Shown: positions 23,886-34,489 of the stretch, one piece after another
Position numbering within the stretch: position 1 is the stretch's first letter
Layout of the letters: each line of letters starts with the position of its first letter
DNA from: Conoideocrella luteorostrata
Taxonomy: Eukaryota; Ascomycota; Sordariomycetes; Hypocreales; Clavicipitaceae
Assembly: GCA_032433595.1 (NCBI GenBank)
Contig: JASWJB010000104.1
Span: 62,001 to 126,000, forward strand
Length of the DNA stretch: 64,000 nt
Reading direction: 5' to 3'
Program-made: the position numbers and the translations under genes
The notes under the pieces: generated by a model
What the model saw: the letters and a program-made list of their open reading frames with translations, nothing else
Database searches by the model: none
Told to the model about the DNA's origin: nothing

Positions 23886-24488
23886 ATGGCCGACTGGGAT
23901 CAAGTCACCAAGATTGGAAGCAAAACCCGAGGCCCTGGAGCCTCGGAGCGTGAGACCGTTATTCGTGGCAAGAGCGCTTTGAATGCCGCCTCGCGAAGCG
24001 GCGCTGTTGTTGGTACAGAAAAGAAGTATTCCACTGCCAATGCTGTAAGTCAAGTCTTTCACAACACCTCCAAATAGCTCTTCGCAAGTTGACAACGTGG
24101 CCAACCTGGGGCGCGCCATCCATTACCAACATATACAAATCTGGACTCAACGGAAGCCAGCGTTTACTAACACCGTGACACATAGTCCTCAGGCGGTACC
24201 GAGGGTCAACGGTTGACCAAGGTCGACCGATCCGACGAGATCATCAAGCCCAACACAGTGGGCAAACTTGTTGGCGACACCATTTCTTCTGCCCGACAAA
24301 AAATGGAACCTAAAATGACCCAGAAGGATCTCGCCACTCGATGCAACACCACACAGAGCATTATCGCCGACTTTGAGAGAGGATCAGCCACCCCCGACCA
24401 GAAGGTTCTCGGAGCTCTGGAGCGTGTACTCAATGTCAAGCTGCGAGGTAGCGACATTGGTGCAGCCAAATTCCCCAACAAGAAATAA
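23886..24488 (+). CDS. MBF1: Multiprotein-bridging factor 1
   Basis: Transcriptional coactivator that bridges TBP and bZIP activators (Gcn4 in yeast) and is linked to ribosome-collision frame maintenance. Exons 23886-24044 and 24186-24488, phase 0, GTAAGT donor, ACATAG acceptor, 141-nt intron; 153 residues versus 151 in yeast. The N-terminal MBF1 domain begins [15 protein letters not shown] and includes [17 protein letters not shown]. The HTH_3 (Cro/C1-type) domain lies at about residues 88-145 ([39 protein letters not shown]). The basic C-terminus ends FPNKK. No abnormalities. Confidence 0.95.
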
Positions 24489-24952
24489 GACTGTTGGGGT
24501 GGTGAAGCGTTAAAGAAGGGAAGCATCAAAAGAAGAATTAAAGGCGTGAAAATTTCTTCGTCACGACATCAAATGTAGCGAAAGGGCGTGACCATGTGAT
24601 TGATTTTGAGGGTTTGAAAATTCATCAGGATGAGTTCTCAAAACAATTGGAGCAAATTGGAGTCCATAGACGGAATTTAGAAGTCAGAAGAAGAACCATT
24701 GTCAACATTAGAGAATTGTTCCCCCACTCCCGCCCCCTAATAGGTCTTGACCTATTTGTTCGTGTCGTAGTCTATTCACAGCTGACGCCGGTTTGCGGCT
24801 GTAAGCAGGTGGCAACTTATCCCACAGACCTCACCACAAAGTAAAAAATAGCTTCTACAAAATTTGCTGATCCTTACATGCCCTTCGAAGCATCATTGTT
24901 CTAGTGTTCCAAATTCAGAATCCATTGATTTGCCGCGGGGCCACCAAGCACC
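24489..24952. other. Intergenic
   Basis: 3' flank of MBF1 and leader of the next plus-strand gene. No supported gene. Confidence 0.5.
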
Positions 24953-25694
24953 ATGAGTACAACCGACACCCCAGGAAAACCCAAACCGGCTGACAGCTGC
25001 TTCTCATCCACGCACTCTCACTCTCACCATGAACTGGCACCAACCCCTCTACGACCTTCGGCCCCTCAAGCCGGCTGCCGCTCCGTCAAATCGATCGTCG
25101 CATGGCTAGAATCTTCATCAAGTAGCCAGTCCTGGCCTTCCAGAAGCACCACCGTCGATATGACTCACGACTTATCTGCGAATTCAATTTCAACATGCCA
25201 CAATCACAGCGTATCGGGGGCTAGCGATGTCGAAGAATACTCCTTGACGTATCTTAAGTACAAAAATTACTTTACCAGTGTGCCCCTGAGGCGATGCTTG
25301 GAATATCAAGAGACCCCCTTGCAAGTTGAGGGAAATCCTAGTCCCGCTATGCAGATAGATGATCGGTGTGCACAAGATGGTCAACAAATGAAGCAGAATA
25401 TAGAGTTGACACCACCACAAGAGGTAGCTACAGTTATGGCTAGGCCTCGGTTTATCCAACGGGATCCAGACGAGGTCGAGGCGTTTTAGAATCACGTCAG
25501 ATCATATCTAGCCATTCCCGACAAAGAATTGGACTCAGAGGCAGAAGCATTTACCACACAGGAGCATAATACTCCTCGCTCCGCAATCGATGAATACAAC
25601 TCTAGGTTAGTGCATGCCAGTACTTTGTTTACCGTTGTTCTTGCGTATTTTTGTTCTTCTCTAACTCTTTAGACGCCTCAGTTTAGAAGCCTAG
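24953..25694 (+). pseudogene. Fungal hypothetical protein gene with an in-frame amber codon
   Basis: Function unknown. The ATG at 24953 opens a 178-codon frame ending at TAG 25487-25489. It looks like a fungal protein: SVKSIVAWLESSSSSQSW, then DVEEYSLTYLKYKNYFTSVP and a tail FIQRDPDEVEAF. After the TAG the same frame stays open and protein-like for about 39 codons (NHVRSYLAIPDKELDSEAEA, HNTPRSAIDEYNSR). It then meets a good intron (GTTAGT at 25606, CTAAC branch, TTTAG acceptor at 25672) and a short last exon ending RRLSLEA and TAG (25692-25694). So the gene seems complete apart from one nonsense codon. Alternatives: a truncated but functional 178-residue protein, stop-codon readthrough, or a sequencing error. 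Confidence 0.6.
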
Positions 25695-26104
25695 CCCAAC
25701 GGTAGGCACACTCCTGCAGTGTCAGGGTCGAGGATTACTGTCAATTGAGATATTGGCAATTTTTTTTTATGATACCTAGGACGAGGAGTGGCCTGCCCCG
25801 CCTGAGTACAGCTTCACCGGGTAGGTCCTACCATACGCAGGGAAAGAAAGTGTGATTTGGGATATCATCTCTCGCCTTTGGATGTCACGATTGGAGGATT
25901 TGGAGACGTTTTACTGTCATGGTTTAGTCGTTGACGGATTATGTAACGCAAACTTGAATTGCATTTAGCAATGCTAGGCTCTTGCCATGGGATGGATAGA
26001 CACACGTCATTGCGTTCGGATGAGTATTTATTCATTACACTTCTTACCCGTCACTAGTCATGCGCCTTTTTATAACGCTCATATAAAAAAACAATCCAAT
26101 CCCG
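25695..26104. other. Convergent intergenic region
   Basis: Between the amber-interrupted gene (plus) and SEC28 (minus). Nothing recognised. Confidence 0.5.
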
Positions 26105-27148
26105 TTATGAAGACACCTTCGCGCTATACTTTCGTGCTGCTTGGTCAAACAAGGCGCTCTTCTCCTCCAGATCAACCAACAAGCGGTGCTTAGGATCAAC
26201 CTTTTTCAGCGACCTGTTCAAGTTAGCATTGCATGCTGGAAAATAAACGAATTTCAAGGCGACTCACTCGATATACTCCGCATCATCGTTACCAGAAATC
26301 ACCTTCAATACCAGCATGTTAGCAATAGCATCGACGTACTGTGGTTCTTTCGTCAGTGCCTGCTCCAATGCAGCCTGGGCCTCTTCTACACGGCCGAGAT
26401 GGAGTTCGCAAACAGCTTGCGAGACAAGACTTCGTATCGAGGCTGTAGCAGGAGCCTGGGCGAGTTCTTCGTAAACGTAGAAAGCTTGTTGGTATCTCTC
26501 GCCGCCCTAGAGGACAGTTAGCCGTAATTCAATTTCCATAAGCAATGTCACATACCACTCTTAGGCCAACCCAGGACTCGGCAAGGTTTACCAGCAAACT
26601 ATCCTGCGCCCATCTTCGCGCAGAGGTGACTTCTTTTACGGCGAGGTCGGTCCGGTTCTGCTGAAGATGGACCTGAACAATCAGCGCGACAGCTTCCACT
26701 GTTTACTCCGTTAGTATCCAGAACTAAATCATGAGGCTTCCGTTAAATGCTTACAGCTCCCCTGATGCTGTGACAAGAGCGCCAGAGCCTGTTCCGACTT
26801 GCCAGCAGCTTGCAGGACAGTTCCACCAATAACCTGAACAACGGCATTATCGGCCGCTGAGGAAGCCAGCTTCTCAACAGTCTTCAGAGCAGCGTCGGTC
26901 TTGCCCAGTGTGAATTCGGCAAAGGCACCGAGTACCTCCAAATCAGGCTCGGATTTGTTCTCGACAGCGGCGAGAACATCCTTGGCTTGTCCGAGAGCGA
27001 TGCGAGCTCGTAGGACTAAGACTTGCGCGGGAAGCGCATTCTCAGGTGAAAATGCCGACGTATCGAAATCGATAACTTCCTGGTATTGACCTTGATGGAA
27101 GTAATTGTGAATATTGATCAATTCGCCTTCCGCGGAGTAGGGGTCCAT
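26105..27148 (-). CDS. SEC28: Coatomer subunit epsilon
   Basis: Epsilon subunit of the COPI coat, which stabilises alpha-COP on Golgi-to-ER vesicles. Four exons: 27148-26755, 26698-26556, 26506-26268 and 26213-26105, giving 294 residues, the normal length. Each intron has a clear donor (GTAAGC, GTATGT, GTGAGT) and phases agree. The start is the ATG giving MDPYSAEGELINIHNYFHQG, the usual epsilon-COP beginning; open sequence upstream to 27370 is not needed. TPR-like helices run through the protein (YQEVIDFDTS; LVLRARIALGQAKDVL; LVNLAESWVGLRV; YVYEELAQAPAT; VEEAQAALEQALTKEPQYVD), ending LLVDLEEKSALFDQAARKY. Cytosolic and peripheral membrane. Confidence 0.93.
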
Positions 27149-27742
27149 GATGGGCGTCTTTGTTGCTTGCCTTGTATACTCCGTGAGCTGGCTACGACGG
27201 AGGACACTTGGTTGTTCGACGCCAGCCAAGTATAACGTAGTGGGGGGACTCCTGGGGGCAATTGTCTGCTCAAATTGGTCTAACTGTTTCTGTCTATTCT
27301 TCCAACGCCGTTCAGAGACTTGGTCGGTGTTGGACAGATATACTAGCGGAGAACGTCTCAGGCTAATCATTATATCTAGTTAAAGCTTGATAGCACGGTT
27401 ACTATGGTTCTCTTCGACTTTTTTAGTAGTTATTTCCATTTTTTCTCAGCATAAATGGTGTTTCTATGTCGCATTATCGAGATGGACCTGACTATAGCGG
27501 CGTCCCAGACAACCCGTTTCAGACAATGGTGGAGTCATTACTGCGACAGCAATGCACGCCCGGTAATTGAGGCATCAACCACGGCGACGGGCCCACTTTG
27601 GCCATAGCACCCAATCAGCACTGGACGTTTACCCTAGTTTCCCACAAAGCAAGAAATCACCAAAACCTTCTCAAATTCACATTTGCCCTGGGAACTTGCA
27701 TCACCAAACACCCAAGAAACGACACCACACAACGTCGTCAAG
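27149..27742. promoter_or_regulatory. Divergent promoter region, SEC28 / eL42
   Basis: Non-coding interval between the divergent SEC28 and ribosomal-protein genes. The 100 bases before the eL42 ATG are rich in CAC/CAA with few G residues on the plus strand, like fungal ribosomal-protein leaders. Confidence 0.5.
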
Positions 27743-28508
27743 ATGGTAGGTCTCTCACCACGTTCCTACCCATTATAGCACCGCAGGAATCACCAGACGA
27801 TCTTTTTGATCGAACATATCCGAGTTTTGCTGCCGGCGCACGATGACAGTCTCCCAGCGACAACACATCATTACCTCTGCGGTGGGGGTAACGTAACGAC
27901 TACGAAAGCTTTCGAACCCATACAAAAGAAACATCTTGCAGCGACAATCGTCTTGCCGGAGCTAATTTTTACGTGAAAATTCCGACAATGTGTTCTTGCG
28001 GCTACTGTCCTCGTGTGCGCGATTCGGCCGGCAAACGGGCAAACTCTCTACCTGGATTGAAAAAGACTTGATTTATCTTGCATCAAGAAAGAGGACGAGC
28101 AGCTAACACGGACGACTACTAGGTCAACATTCCCAAGACCCGAAACACCTACTGCAAGGGCAGGGAGTGCCGCAAGCACACTCAGCACAAGGTCACCCAG
28201 TACAAGGCTGGCAAGGCCTCGCTGTTCGCCCAGGGTAAGCGCCGTTATGACCGAAAGCAGAGCGGTTATGGTGGTCAAACCAAGCCCGTTTTCCACAAGA
28301 AGGCCAAGACTACCAAGAAGGTCGTCCTGAGATTGGAGTGCGTCAAGTGCAAGACCAAGTCCCAGCTGGCGCTGAAGCGTTGCAAGCACTTCGAGTTGGG
28401 GTACGTAATTTTGCTCCTGCCGGTAGGGACATAATGATGTCGTGTGGCTAATTTTTTTTTCTCAACAGTGGTGACAAGAAGACAAAGGGTGCGGCTCTGG
28501 TGTTCTAA
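27743..28508 (+). CDS. RPL42: 60S ribosomal protein eL42 (L44/L36a)
   Basis: Structural protein of the large ribosomal subunit near the E site. Exon 1 is only the ATG (27743-27745). A 377-nt intron follows (GTAGGT donor, ACTACTAG acceptor), then exon 2 (28123-28400) and exon 3 (28469-28508) after a second intron (GTACGT donor, CAACAG acceptor). It yields 106 residues, exactly the family length. It begins [20 protein letters not shown], carries the zinc-ribbon cysteines (YCKGREC and LECVKC) and ends [13 protein letters not shown]. Residue 56 is Pro ([11 protein letters not shown]), the form associated with cycloheximide sensitivity in yeasts. An intron splitting off the start codon is common in fungal ribosomal-protein genes. 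Confidence 0.95.
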
Positions 28509-28980
28509 GTGCATTATGTTGGGTTTACTCAATTTCTCATGGTTATCCTGTGGCATTTGGGCATCATGGACACTGGCGAAAGGAGGTACAAGTCCTCGAA
28601 ATTTTTTGGGGTATGGTTCATAGGGAATGAATAAAAAGGAGAATTCTCTGTGCCGGAGATGCGATCAACAAATGGCCGGATCTGAACCGAAACTTATGTG
28701 ACTGGGCCGATTCACTCAAGTTAGAGACCGAAGTAGCAACACAATGTGTCTCATCTTCTTCCACCTGTTCTGTCGCCGAGTATTCGGCTTAGCGAATCTA
28801 GACGGTACACGTACGTAAACAAGTGATCAAGCTGCAACTGTTGCTGTATACAGGTTGCTCAACGCCAGCTACCCGCGCCCCCCTCCCTCTCTTTCATAAT
28901 TCGAACCCAACGGCTGCAACTCATACTTATCTATCAGGAGCCCATGATACAGAAGTGACATCTACATCTCTCAATCTAAT
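28509..28980. other. Convergent intergenic region
   Basis: 3' flanks of eL42 and the 2H phosphoesterase gene. No gene seen. Confidence 0.5.
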
Positions 28981-30147
28981 CTAGAACCCCTCACCCAACA
29001 TAATGGTCCGCCCCCCACCATACCACAACGTCCCATTCCTAGCATCCAGTCCCTTCTCGTGTCCGACAACCCACTCCCCAATAAACTCAGCATCCTCCTT
29101 ATCCCAGATCTCCGTCTCCAACCACTTATTAATGTCATCAATGGTCCTCACCCAAGCCTCCCGCTTCTCAGGTGTGTCATGATCCACCTCATCCAGGAAC
29201 CGACCCAGCGTGATATGAGCACTTGGCACCTGGTAGCGCGAGCCAACCTGCAGCCCAGCCTCCTGCACCTTGTCAAACAGGTCGCGCCGCAAATGGTGAT
29301 ACGTATACCCGTCCCCCTGGGTGATGCTCTCTCCAGACGCATCTGGGGAGGTCGGAGCAGGCGAGAGGGGCGCCTCACCCGCTGCCGGCAAGAATGACAC
29401 AGCGAATGCAGATGTATCATGCGAAATCATAGGTCTCACCAGCCGTGACCGATGGAGATGCGTATACGACGCGATCGCCGGGATGGCGTGGCGTAATGTA
29501 GCGATCAAGGAGCCGATTTCTTCGGGGGTCTTGGAGAAGGCTACTTCAAGTGCAGTCAAGTGCATTCTGTGCGTGGGCATTAGCCAAATGCCTGTTCATG
29601 TAGTCTGTCAGCACAGCTCATCGATGAACAGCGTTAGAGAAAGGGGAGGAAAAGAGGGGGTTGCTGTATAAATAAAAGTAAAATAAAGACAAACCTGGAG
29701 CAGCCTTTTTCAAGAGATCTTGGAGCCTCGCCGCTAGCCGAACAATATGATCGGGCGGTCTCGCCCAGAACACCAAGCAATTTCGCTCATCTTTGAAGCC
29801 TGGCTCGATGTGTGGCCGCTCCAGCCTCAGGATGATTTGGTCGATTGACAAGCCTTTAAATTCAGCAGCGAGGAATTTCTCCCTCTGTTGGACATTTCGT
29901 TTAGTCCTATGGACGGAGTAGAACAACTGAAGCTCTTTCTGCCATGCCAGGGTTGGTTAGAAAAACAGACCCGGGTGGTGAGACTCGGAGGGTTGGTTTT
30001 GGTTGCATGCGCAGCCCGGCTTGGAGGCTCACTCACAGGATCGTCGTGGCATGCCTTGAGGAGAGCCGCGTAAGGGTTCTCGCCGGCTTGGAGGGCAATT
30101 CCTGAAAGATCCGATAGCTTATCGCTGGCATCGGCTTCATCAGCCAT
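28981..30147 (-). CDS. 2H phosphoesterase (LigT/CPDase-like) protein
   Basis: Member of the 2H phosphoesterase superfamily, acting on 2',3'-cyclic phosphates or 2'-5' linkages; a role in RNA-end processing is possible but the substrate is unknown. Exons 30147-30037, 29938-29695 and 29591-28981, 321 residues; donors GTGAGT and GTTTGT. Both catalytic HxT motifs are present: RMHLTALEV (about residue 129) and SAHITLGRF (about residue 244). The N-terminus (MADEADASDKLSDLSGIALQ; ENPYAALLKACHDDP) and the QLFYSVHRTKRN block fit the fungal branch, in which the domain spans the whole chain. An acidic/Pro-rich insert (about residues 185-213) separates the two halves. No targeting signal; likely cytosolic or nuclear. 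Confidence 0.85.
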
Positions 30148-30595
30148 AGTGTTGTTTTGGTCCCTATGTGAGCTGTCGTGAAAGGACAGTGTTGATATTG
30201 GCGAGCAGACTAACTAGCTATCCGTTTGACTGGTGATGATAGCGGTGGGGACAAATTAACCTATTTTCCCGTCGTCACAATCGAGCCCCCTTGTTCATTT
30301 TGCGCGACCAATTACGCTTACTAAGCCATGTTGAGTCTCTATTCGCAAGTGAGGTGCCATGTGGTTGCGATTTTTAATAATTAGAACAGAAGAAAATTGG
30401 CGGACAAGAAATACAACCGAAGGCAAGGCTTGCCCGCCTCTCCTGGCGGTCACGTATCTTGAGTTGGTGCTGTTGAGTGTCGAGCTGACGAGCTCACCGT
30501 CACAACTGGATGTACCATGGCGCAGGACCAGAAGCGGCTCACAGTTTAGGAGTTAAAGTACCTTGGCATTTATATCAGTTTATTCATTGTTTATC
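30148..30595. other. Intergenic
   Basis: Leader of the 2H phosphoesterase gene and 3' flank of the ureidoglycolate lyase gene, both on the minus strand. Nothing recognised. Confidence 0.5.
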
Positions 30596-31333
30596 TTACA
30601 ACTTTTCCAACCGTGGTCTCGGCACCCTCACCTCCACACCTGGTTCCTGCCCAAGCACGCCCTCAAACTCAACCAACTGACAATCCTCCACCGCCGCACC
30701 ACTCATAAACTGCGAGACCACAAAGTCCAGCGTCGTCCCCGACTGGCCCAACGCAACCATTGGGGCATGCCAAGTCCCAGCACCGTACGTAACAGCCTGG
30801 GCATTCGTCGCCACAAACGCCTGCAGCCCCGTCAAGTCCGGCAAGCCCCTCCCGGGTAGGTCGTATCCCACAGGCACCGGCAAGTCCTTGTCCAGCTCGC
30901 TCGGCGGCAAACTGGGGGCCACGACGACCAGATACGCCCGCGCGGTAGACGACACGGGCGAGAACGTCTGCGTAGTGAAGGGATGTCGTTCCAAGACGCG
31001 AACCGTAAAGGTGGCGTGGGCGGCGTCGTCGTCCGCGCGGGAGAGCTCGCGGGCCGAGCAGACAAACATGCTCATGACGGCATCGGCTTTCCGCGTAGGC
31101 GCCTGGTCGTAGAGGTTCCTGACGCGGCTGACATGACGGTACTGGATGGCGTGGCCTTGGTTCGCAGAGACGGCGTTGGACGGGAGCGAAGATGAACTTG
31201 AGGAGAACTCGGATGGATGAATGTCTGGTCTGGGGTTGTTGATGACGTTGCCGAAGGGGCTGAAAGCCTCCTGGGTGAGAGGCTGGGCGGTGACCTGGAC
31301 CTCCTGATCGCCCAGCTGGATGGTAAGAGCCAT
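30596..31333 (-). CDS. DAL3: Ureidoglycolate lyase
   Basis: Last step of allantoin breakdown: splits ureidoglycolate into glyoxylate and urea, letting the fungus use purines as nitrogen source. Single exon, 245 residues from the ATG at 31333 (MALTIQLGDQEVQVTAQPLT). Family blocks: LTQEAFSPFGNVI near the start, the SMFVCSARELS and VRVLERHPFTTQTFSPVSS region, then LQAFVATNAQAVTYGAGTWH followed by APMVAL (the cupin-like Gln/His core) and DFVVSQF. A Ser-rich insert (SSSSSSLPSNA) lies near residue 45. No other purine-degradation gene is in the window. Likely under nitrogen-catabolite control, by analogy only. Confidence 0.9.
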   Translation of the reverse strand: MALTIQLGDQEVQVTAQPLTQEAFSPFGNVINNPRPDIHPSEFSSSSSSLPSNAVSANQGHAIQYRHVSRVRNLYDQAPTRKADAVMSMFVCSARELSRADDDAAHATFTVRVLERHPFTTQTFSPVSSTARAYLVVVAPSLPPSELDKDLPVPVGYDLPGRGLPDLTGLQAFVATNAQAVTYGAGTWHAPMVALGQSGTTLDFVVSQFMSGAAVEDCQLVEFEGVLGQEPGVEVRVPRPRLEKL

Positions 31334-32284
31334 GATGTTTAGGCAGGCGTAGATGGGCTGTTCCTCTGGCGATGATGGATGAACTATTGCGGGACTTTGC
31401 GCGTCAATGCTTTTATAGATTGCCCAGCTGTCGGGATTTTTCCGTTTCCCGTCGAGTACGCTGCAACTTTGCAAAACCCAATCAGTGAATTAAATGAGCA
31501 TTCAACAGAATCTGGCGAAACCTCAACCCGCGAGTTCAAAGAAGACATACATGCTCACCATTTCCCATCCCCATGTCCACCATTATCAAAATAAACTGGA
31601 GCAGAACCGGCGGTGCTTCGCGGGGCGCCGATCCCGGACGTCTCCGCCGGACCCCCCCGGCTTTTGCCATCTCTTCTCCGTCTTAGTCTCGCCAATTATT
31701 ATTATTCTCAGTAACCAGGAAAACATACTGCGCACAAAAACCCGCCCAAAAAAAACAAGAGGCAAACACCCACATTGTCTTGATGTATTCTAATAATGAC
31801 AAGACACAGATACTACCGCAAAAAATAGCAAATGCTAATTTTTTTTTTTGCGTTGGCACGGACGCCTATCGAGCATCACGGCCGACGAACATTCGGCGCC
31901 GAGTCGGCGTTCCGTCTGGAATTTGGGGCCTCTGCGGCCGATTTGGCGAATGAATGAAGCCGCTGAATGACGGCAATCTTTCCGGCAGGATCTCATGGCG
32001 CCTCGTTCTTCTTCTGAACCCTTGTAGATGCTACTTAAATTCCGTGTAGCCCTCGCCTTTTACACTGTACACTCAGATATGCGTACGAGAATCCTGCTCT
32101 GAACGAAGATCTTCTCCATAACTGCCGTAGAGCCTCTTCATTTTGTTCCGAGGATTCAAGCGGGCAGTTCGTCCACAAGACAGTCGGAAACGATAAGACG
32201 AGGCAAGCCATACCGCTCAGCCCTTACTCAACCCAACAACAACATCATTCGGGAAATATCCTCCGTGCTGCCAGCTCCTCCTAC
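31334..32284. promoter_or_regulatory. Divergent promoter region, ureidoglycolate lyase / MFS transporter
   Basis: About 950 bp between divergent starts. Contains a T11 tract near 31842 and G/C-rich stretches; no coding frame. Confidence 0.45.
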
Positions 32285-34276
32285 ATGAAATATAATGCTG
32301 CACCACCCCGCGGTTCCAGGTCCCACGATGTAGAACCGGATCTCGTACACAGCAGCTCAAACGTCCAACATGCCTCTGACTTGGCTGCCCTTATGGAAGA
32401 GGGTAGCGACACCGGGGCGGCGACAGTATCTTCGGAACAACTGGAGCACAAGAGCCCTAAAGAACCGATAGCATGGAGAGATCTCCCCCGGAAGAAGCAG
32501 CTCTTCATCCTCACTCTAGCTCGTATGAGCGAGCCCTTGGTCCAAACATCCTTGCAGGTAACTAAGAAGAACCGCAACGCGGTGAACCCATCTCTGCAGC
32601 ACAGTGCCACCCGTCTCAACAAACGAATGATCTGCTAACTGCCCGTAGTCCTACATGTTTTACCAGCTGAAATGGTTCGACCCGTCACTGCCCGATTCCA
32701 CCATCTCCAGCCAAGCCGGCATCCTGCATGCATCCTTCATGGCAGCGCAGTTTCTCACGGCCATGCTCTGGGGACGGGTGGCTGATTCACACAAGGCAGG
32801 CCGCAAAACAGTTCTGCTCATAGGACTGCTGGGCACGAGCGCGTCTTGTCTCGGGTTTGGCTTTTCAACGTCGTTCTGGCAGGCACTGGCGTTCCGGACG
32901 CTGGGTGGCAGCACCAATGGGAATATTGGCGTCATGAGAACCATGTTAGTCTCGCATGCATACTCCGTACAGACCTTTGAAGACACATACTTATATGGCC
33001 CCCTTCGCCTCGCCGTTGAACCTGTCAGAAACGAGCCGGTATTCAGAGGGAGTCCGCATACTGACAAAGGCATAGGATATCTGAGATCATTGTGGAAAAG
33101 AAATTCCAAGCACGAGCCTTCCTCCTCCTCCCCATGACTTTCAATATCGGCGTCATCATCGGTCCCATCCTCGGCGGCATCCTCTCCGACCCGGCAGGCA
33201 CATACCCATCCCTCTTCGGCCAAATCCTCTTCTTCAGAACCTTCCCCTATGCAACCCCCAACATCGTCAGCTCCATTTTCCTCCTGCTCGCCGCCGCAGC
33301 CGTCTGGCTGGGCCTGGAAGAGACGCTCGACGCTTTGCAAGATGCACCTCCCGACCTTGGCAGTCGAGTAGGGCATAGGCTCGCGTCGTGGTGTCAGCGC
33401 CTCTTTCTCAGACGGGGACACGACACTGTAAATTACATGCCCTTACCAACGTCGGCGACAGACGCGGTACAGTTGGTCGTCGAGGGGGTGACACCCGCTA
33501 AGCAGCCCGTTAGGAGATATACGCAGCGCCTAGCGTTCAGGCGCATCTTCACCAGGAACGTGGCGTTGACGCTCTTTGCGCAATTTTTCCTGACATTCCA
33601 TATCGGAACGCTCAATTCCCTGTGGTTTGTGTTCCTGTCCACCCCGGTCTTTGATCCTTCCAAATCGAAACACAAAATCAGTCTACCCTTCCACTTCACG
33701 GGCGGGATAGGCTTGCACCCCCAATCTGTAGGCGCGGCCATGGCAATTATGGGCGTCATCGGCATCGCCCTCCAGCTCCTCTTTTATCCACGCATGTCCG
33801 ACCGCCTGGGCACGCTCATGTCGTGGCGGCTTTTTCTACTGCTCTTCCCATTCGTGTACTTCCTTATCCCGTATCTGTCCGTGGTACCAAGCACGACGGA
33901 GCCGCCGCACTCCAAGACGGGTATCGCGATATGGCTGTCGATTTGTGCGGTGCTGTTTATACATGTCATGGGGAGGACATTTACGCTCCCCAGCCAGGCA
34001 ATCTTGGTTAATAACTGTTCGCCGCATCCGAGTGTCTTGGGGACGGTGCACGGGGTGGGACAGAGCGTGAGCAGTTTCGCTCGGACGATTGGACCGGTGA
34101 TTGGCGGCGTGGTGTACGGGTACGGTTTGAACCAGGGCTATGTTGGCTTGGTGTTTTGGCTGCTGAGCGGCGTGGCAGTATGTGCCTGTTTAGCAAGTCT
34201 CTTGGTCAAAGAGGGCGATGGCCATGAAATATGGCTTGAGGGCGATGAGGAACACCCCGTTGAGTCAAGTAGATAA
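32285..34276 (+). CDS. MFS transporter (fungal DHA-like, YCR023C type)
   Basis: Major-facilitator membrane transporter; substrate unknown. Exons 32285-32557, 32649-32944 and 33076-34276 (introns 91 and 131 nt) give 589 residues. A hydrophilic N-terminus of about 75 residues precedes the first helix. Family landmarks: YMFYQLKWFDPSLPDSTISS, SQAGILHASFMAAQFLTAML, WGRVADSHKAGRKTVLLIG (the MFS motif A loop between TM2 and TM3), FRTLGGSTNGNIGVMRTM, then ARAFLLLPMTFNIGVIIGPI and LGGILSDPAGTYPSLFG. The C-half includes GVIGIALQLLFYPRMSDRLG and GQSVSSFARTIGPVIGG. Junction RTM/ISEIIVEKKFQ is phase 2 (GTTAGT donor, CATAG acceptor). The group is often called zinc-inducible or multidrug-like, without proof here. 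Confidence 0.88.
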
Positions 34277-34489
34277 TAGTGTTGATATCATACAGGTCGG
34301 AAGGCTAAGAATAACACAGAAAACTCCATACCGTTTCATGTTCTGCACACTCCAAACATACATGAATGTCATTGAACGCCTGGGAAACTCATTCAAGTTT
34401 TTCAAATAATACATGCAAAATTCAGCTGCACCTTGCAGCGCCACTGAAACAAACCTCCCCCCTCCCCCTACCATTCCCATCCGATCCGT

